Source of the DNA: Branchiostoma lanceolatum
Lineage: Eukaryota; Chordata; Leptocardii; Amphioxiformes; Branchiostomatidae
Assembly: GCF_035083965.1 (NCBI RefSeq)
Contig: NC_089731.1
Location: 6,237,501 to 6,301,500, forward strand
DNA: 64,000 nucleotides
Direction of reading: 5' to 3'
A program made the translations under genes and the position numbers. This document shows, in pieces, positions 59,821 to 64,000 of the stretch. Every line of letters starts with the position of its first letter. Positions within the stretch are counted from its first letter, which is position 1. The notes beneath the pieces are model-generated. The model ran no database searches and was not told the origin of the DNA. It saw only the letters and a list, made by a program, of their open reading frames with translations.

Positions 59821-61108
59821 TGTAGTGCGCAAGGTTACTGCGCAACCGGAACTTAAGTAGGACAGTTCACAGAGGAAATAGGGAGGAATTATAATCTTAA
59901 GATATATGGTTTGTTATCAATACTTCTTGAATGAAGTATTATTCAGTAATATTGATATTACAGTCGATAAAAATCTATCTTAAATTGTGTATAAAGGGTC
60001 ACTGAAAATATTTTCAGATGCAACAGATAATAGCCACACCCCTCTGATGTCATATGGACTTGTCTGTATTACTGTGGTTTTTATTTCGCGCCAAGGCGAG
60101 AATGGAGTGTTCGCGGTGGTTTTAACTTTGCGGCAGTATTGGATAAAAATATTCGCGGCGTTTTTGAGTTCGCGTCGAAACGGTCGCCCGGAACATAAAA
60201 CCACCGCGAACATTTCTGGATTTCACTCAATTGTGGTCGTGGAATTCGGAAAAATTATGTTGATCACCCAGGGCATTTTATGAGGCTTGAAACTCGAATA
60301 AAAAACTTTAAATTTTGTTACCTTAGTATGAAACTCGGTTTATGATCTGTCCAAAGAGGTTATGATCTGTCCTAACTTTCTACAATTGGTCACTTTTCCA
60401 GGGATGTTTAGTTTAAAAAGCACATTTTATTGTAACTCAGAAAGTCGAAATGTTCATAGGGCATGTAGATAAAGATATATATTAATTAATACTGTGCACC
60501 ATCGTAGAGTGGGGACTGGGGAGGCGTCAAAGAGTCAACGAGTCTTCTGATTGGCCATGGGTCGAAAAGGCCATTCTGATATATCAGACACAGTGTTGTG
60601 TGCAAGAATTCTAGCAATTGTACAGGAATGTGTCCACGGGAACGTTGTCAGCCTAATGGTATAGTATTGTGTGCAGTCTACACGAATTCTAGGAGTTGTA
60701 CAGGAATGTGTCCACATGAATTTCAGTCGACACGAATATTTGGAATATTGGTCCTCAAGTCTTATTGACAGAAACTTGCAGTTGACTCTCAGGTTTGAGT
60801 TGTCTTTTGTTCACCTCTATTCAGAGACCATCGTTGCCATGGCAATAATGTGACCACCCTAAAAAGTGTACACACCCCAATTGCAGCAAGGCCTTTGACT
60901 CCATTTCTGTGTTTTTGTTAGTTTCCTTTATGTAGACAACCCTTTAATTCTTTGCTTCCTTAGGTGACCACCCCTATAGGTTGTGGTAAGGTCTTTATGC
61001 CTTTTCTGTGTTTTCGTTAGTTACTTTTAATTACTAGTAGATGACCCCTTTAATTTCTTGTTTTGCTGGATGTGTGCACCTTCAGGGGTACGCAGAAAAT
61101 AGAATTTC
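59821..61108. other. Spacer between the two nucleolin copies
   Basis: No gene is recognised. It holds an inverted repeat at about 60106-60212 ('gttcgcggtggtttta' pairing with 'taaaaccaccgcgaac'), a direct duplication of about 76-bp offset at 60592-60647 and 60668-60722 ('acaggaatgtgtccac'), and two loose copies of a roughly 110-bp unit starting 'gtgaccaccc' (60851 and 60963). Confidence 0.6.
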
Positions 61109-63348
61109 TTTATTTTTCCTTTGTGTACAATAATTTCAGACTTTACTGAATAGTTGTACATTAAAATAAGAAACCCTACAACCAAAACCTTAGCATGTCA
61201 GTATAAATGAAAACATGACTACATGTTGTCTGTGGAACGTATTGTACAAAAGTATTAACATTACATTTCGTATGCATTGAATAACCATATGTGGCGGAGC
61301 TTTTTACCAGGGCCTCTTTCACGACCGATGTAACGTGGAGCGATATGGGGTCCTGGTTTAACGAGGGTGCATACAATTAACGTGACTTAGATCTGAAATG
61401 CTGCTAAACCACAGGACTACAGGCTGATATTGCGAATTAAACCACAGAACACGTGTATCAATCAAACAACAAGTCTTTATTTGTAGGAGGAAGCTTTGCT
61501 TGTATACACCTTCAAGCTATTTCTGTAATAGTCGTATATGGCAGATTTAAGAATTTGAATTCTAAGACAGTAAGATATGGATTTTGTAGGGGAAAGAGTA
61601 CTAGAATTCACCAAAAATAGTTACACAAGCAACTGGATAAAATTTTGAAACAGATGTTTCAGACAGCATCCGCTATCCAAGGAAAGATCTGTCAGAACTA
61701 GGTTTTATATCAAAACTCTAACCTTCATCAACGTAGTACTAGGATTATCGTGCATTTGGACTACAAATACAGTTTGTAACGGCACTGTAATAGCTCAAAA
61801 TCTCAAACTGGCACACTGGGTGGATACTCTGAAACTCTTCCAGTTTCTCTGGTGGGATGGGAAGTGTGTCAGTCTCCCGACAATACCAACAAACTAGAGG
61901 CCAGATGGTTGGGGCCCTCGACTTAACTTATGCTGAGTAGTAGTACACTAACACTGGTGATTGATGTTTGATAAGATGCTATATTCAATTCTAGTTTGGA
62001 AGCAAAACATTTTAATCCTCCACCATCTCCACTGATTTAGTCATCAAACGTCTTCTTCTTCCGCTCGAAGGCCTTGATACCGTCCCTCTACTGGAAGCCA
62101 CCTGGGAAAGGAAAGACAGTGCTCAGTTAGTTCTACATGAACATGTATTTTTTATAGTATTGAAAGGAGGCGTTTGCTGTGTTTGCAGTTTAGGGTGGAA
62201 AGGAACGTAACGCAGTGCAAGACAGAGAAGATGTTCTCAGTATTCTAAGTTCTCGTTGAGAGCGAACATAAAAAGAGTATTTCATGGTTTACAGTATCGA
62301 TCTGTATTGGTGAGATTTCAGACTCAAAAACATGTCACCCACCCATGCAGGAAATAAATGTGGATAAACCATTTCTCTCGGAATCATTGATATCTGGACA
62401 GATTTCTCACCTCTTCCACCACCACGACCACGGCCGCGACCCCCTCGGCCTCCGCGTCCGCGACCGCCTCGGAAACCACCTGGTGTACAACACAAATCAC
62501 AAGCATTGGTAATGCAAACATCACATAATATATAGGGGTAAATATACCATGGTGTAGTGGGAAGTTATTCTTCAAGTAGATGTAAGGACTTGGTTCATTC
62601 TATGTGTTTCAACTCTGCTAAAGCAACATTTTAAAGTTTTTTCTAGTCTTTCTTATTACACTTTGCCTCCTTCTGCTAGCAGGGAACACTATGCAGCCAG
62701 GCCGGGGGCAAGGTCAGGCCATGTGCACATGACACCCAACTCACACACTGTCAACAGTTCATGGCTAAGGCTGGGGCATCATCCCAGTTCCATACCTCGT
62801 CCACCGCCACCCTCTCCCCGCGGGAGGGCGAAGTCAAGCCTGATGTTACGGCCGCCGAGCTCCACCTGGTCCATGTTCTTCAGGGCTTCCTGCGCTGCGT
62901 CCTCTGAATCAAAGTCGACATATCCAAACCTGAAGAACAAAAAATTAAGCAGATTAATACTGAGCATATTTTTAGAATTCTCTTTTAACCTTTTAAGTTA
63001 GCTATAAAATTTGAGATTACATGATTTTGATCTTATGTTGTGCACCCAAAATATTCTATGTGCACCTTTTCAAAAAAAAAGAAAAGAATTTCCGGTCCTG
63101 CATTTCGAAAAACTTTCCAGTCCCTTACCCTTTAGGTCTGCCTGACTCCCTGTGTGTGACGATACGAGCACTGAGACATCCCTCAAAGGCGTCTTGGAGC
63201 TCCTCTTCGCCTGTGTCGTAAGACAGGTTCATCACGATCAGCGTCTTGGTGGGCTGCTGGGGAGCATTATAACCACCACCGCCACCGGCTCCGCGGCTAT
63301 TGCTGAACTCGTTCTGCTCAGTCTGTTCTGTACTCCACGAACGCGATC
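61109..63348 (-). pseudogene. Degraded, truncated second nucleolin copy
   Basis: Exons matching the intact gene: 63348-63129 (end of RRM2 and start of RRM3), 62929-62796 (rest of RRM3), 62479-62411 (RGG) and 62101-about 62037 (C-terminus). The 3' UTR is recognisable (61109-61290, reverse AATAAA at 61109), broken by about 640 bp of unrelated sequence. Defects: the first exon is 220 nt instead of 297 (77 nt missing, not a multiple of three), so the IAFVEY start reads into a stop; the zinc-knuckle exons and the first RGG exon are absent; the last exon has TAG at 62088-62090 after GGFQ, removing the GKKKTFDD end. RRM1 and the acidic exons are not seen before the window edge. It could still be transcribed. 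If the upstream phase were different, a short RRM3-RGG protein is conceivable. Confidence 0.78.
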
Positions 63349-63450
63349 CTACGGAAAAAGAATCATTTATTTGTGTTTACCTCCAAACTAAAAACAAAAA
63401 TAGATGAGACTTTGAAAAACAACAATTACAACTGATAGCTGAAGAATTGA

Positions 63451-64000
63451 TAGCCTGGGCTCTAGAGTCAACCAGGAAGACCAACCAGGTAATATAGCCC
63501 TTGGTCTTGGAACTAGCCAGTGAAGATACAATGCATGGAATTTCTAAAGGAATTCCGTGCATTTAGGAATTCCGTGCACTGTATCTTTACGGGTCAGCTC
63601 TGGGGCTATGTTACCTTGTTTGCTCTCCTGGTTGGCCCTAGCTAGGATTATCCTAGCTGGAACTGGAAGTTACTAAGTAAAAATCATGGGATAAAGTCAA
63701 TCCTGTTTTACTTGGAGGCAAGCAAGAGGAGCCCTCCAACAGTCGCTACGGCTTGGGGAAAGCCAATTGCACATGGGCCAGTTGGTAAGATGGTAAAGTT
63801 GCAAGTTAATTTCTGCTGAGTCTTTTTCCCAGGGGAACTGTGTTCAATCTATTTAGATAAAGAAATTCACTTTTCTTCTATCCCCTTTGTTGCGTGTCTT
63901 TTTGGTAATTTTTGTAGCAATCCCTTTTTCAAGAGGATAAAACAGTATGAAAAGATGCAACACTAGCAAAAAGCAAACAAGAGGGTTTCAAATCCCCTTG
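63451..64000 (-). repeat. Sequence matching nucleolin intron 1 (58631-59110)
   Basis: From 'gatagcctgggctc' on, this follows 58631-59110: 'ccagtgaa.atac', 'gcatggaatt', 'cggtaagatggtaaa', 'gagtctttttcccagg', 'ctttttcaagaggata' and 'aatcccctt' occur in the same order. In the second copy it lies directly upstream of RRM-region exons instead of in intron 1. Either a deletion of about 4.3 kb joined the two introns, or a dispersed element is present in both. An extra palindrome (about 63520-63600, around 'ggaattccgtgca') is unique to this copy. Confidence 0.65.

Overview
This is nuclear DNA from an animal. Genes are split into small exons with GT/AG introns, intergenic spacers are several kilobases long, polyadenylation signals follow the genes, and there is a dense load of short inverted-repeat transposons, tRNA-derived SINEs and minisatellites. 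Gene content and structure (TAF10, CENP-S, espin, a nucleolin-like gene, a Gal3-O-sulfotransferase and a transmembrane collagen/C-type lectin) point to an invertebrate deuterostome. Amphioxus (Branchiostoma) is my best guess; that is inference, not something the sequence proves.

Layout, left to right. 1-4.7 kb: repeats, two SINEs and a near-perfect 288-bp fold-back element. 4.7-11.2 kb (+): a type II membrane collagen/C-type lectin gene. Its collagen exon is interrupted by a 1.2-kb inverted-repeat element with an exact 8-bp target duplication, and its last intron is almost filled by a second, nested element. 11.2-16.4 kb: intergenic repeats. 16.4-26.4 kb (+): a Golgi Gal-3-O-sulfotransferase in three coding exons. 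28.0-30.6 kb (-): CENP-S. 31.0-33.4 kb (+): TAF10, head-to-head with CENP-S across 365 bp. 35.3-45.0 kb (-): a complete espin gene of 13 coding exons and 856 codons. 45-48.7 kb: intergenic with two MITEs. 49.5-59.4 kb (-): a nucleolin-like gene of 16 coding exons and 630 codons, unusual for two CCHC zinc knuckles inside its RGG tail. 61.1-64 kb (-): a degraded second nucleolin copy that runs to or past the window edge.

The gene models rest on splice-phase accounting: summed coding lengths are 978 (lectin, element removed), 1581, 411, 417, 2571 and 1893 nt, all multiples of three with one terminal stop. The genes do not form an operon-like pathway. TAF10 and CENP-S are both histone-fold proteins sharing one promoter region. 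From memory of human maps, Gal3ST, espin and nucleolin relatives lie near one another at 2q37 (GAL3ST2, ESPNL, NCL), with ESPN and CENPS at 1p36, so the order here may reflect ancestral chordate linkage.

The most interesting signals are: the element in the lectin collagen exon; the zinc-knuckle nucleolin; an empty-site comparison that dates a hAT-like insertion after the nucleolin duplication; and repeated local tandem duplication of exon-intron junctions in CENP-S, espin and nucleolin.
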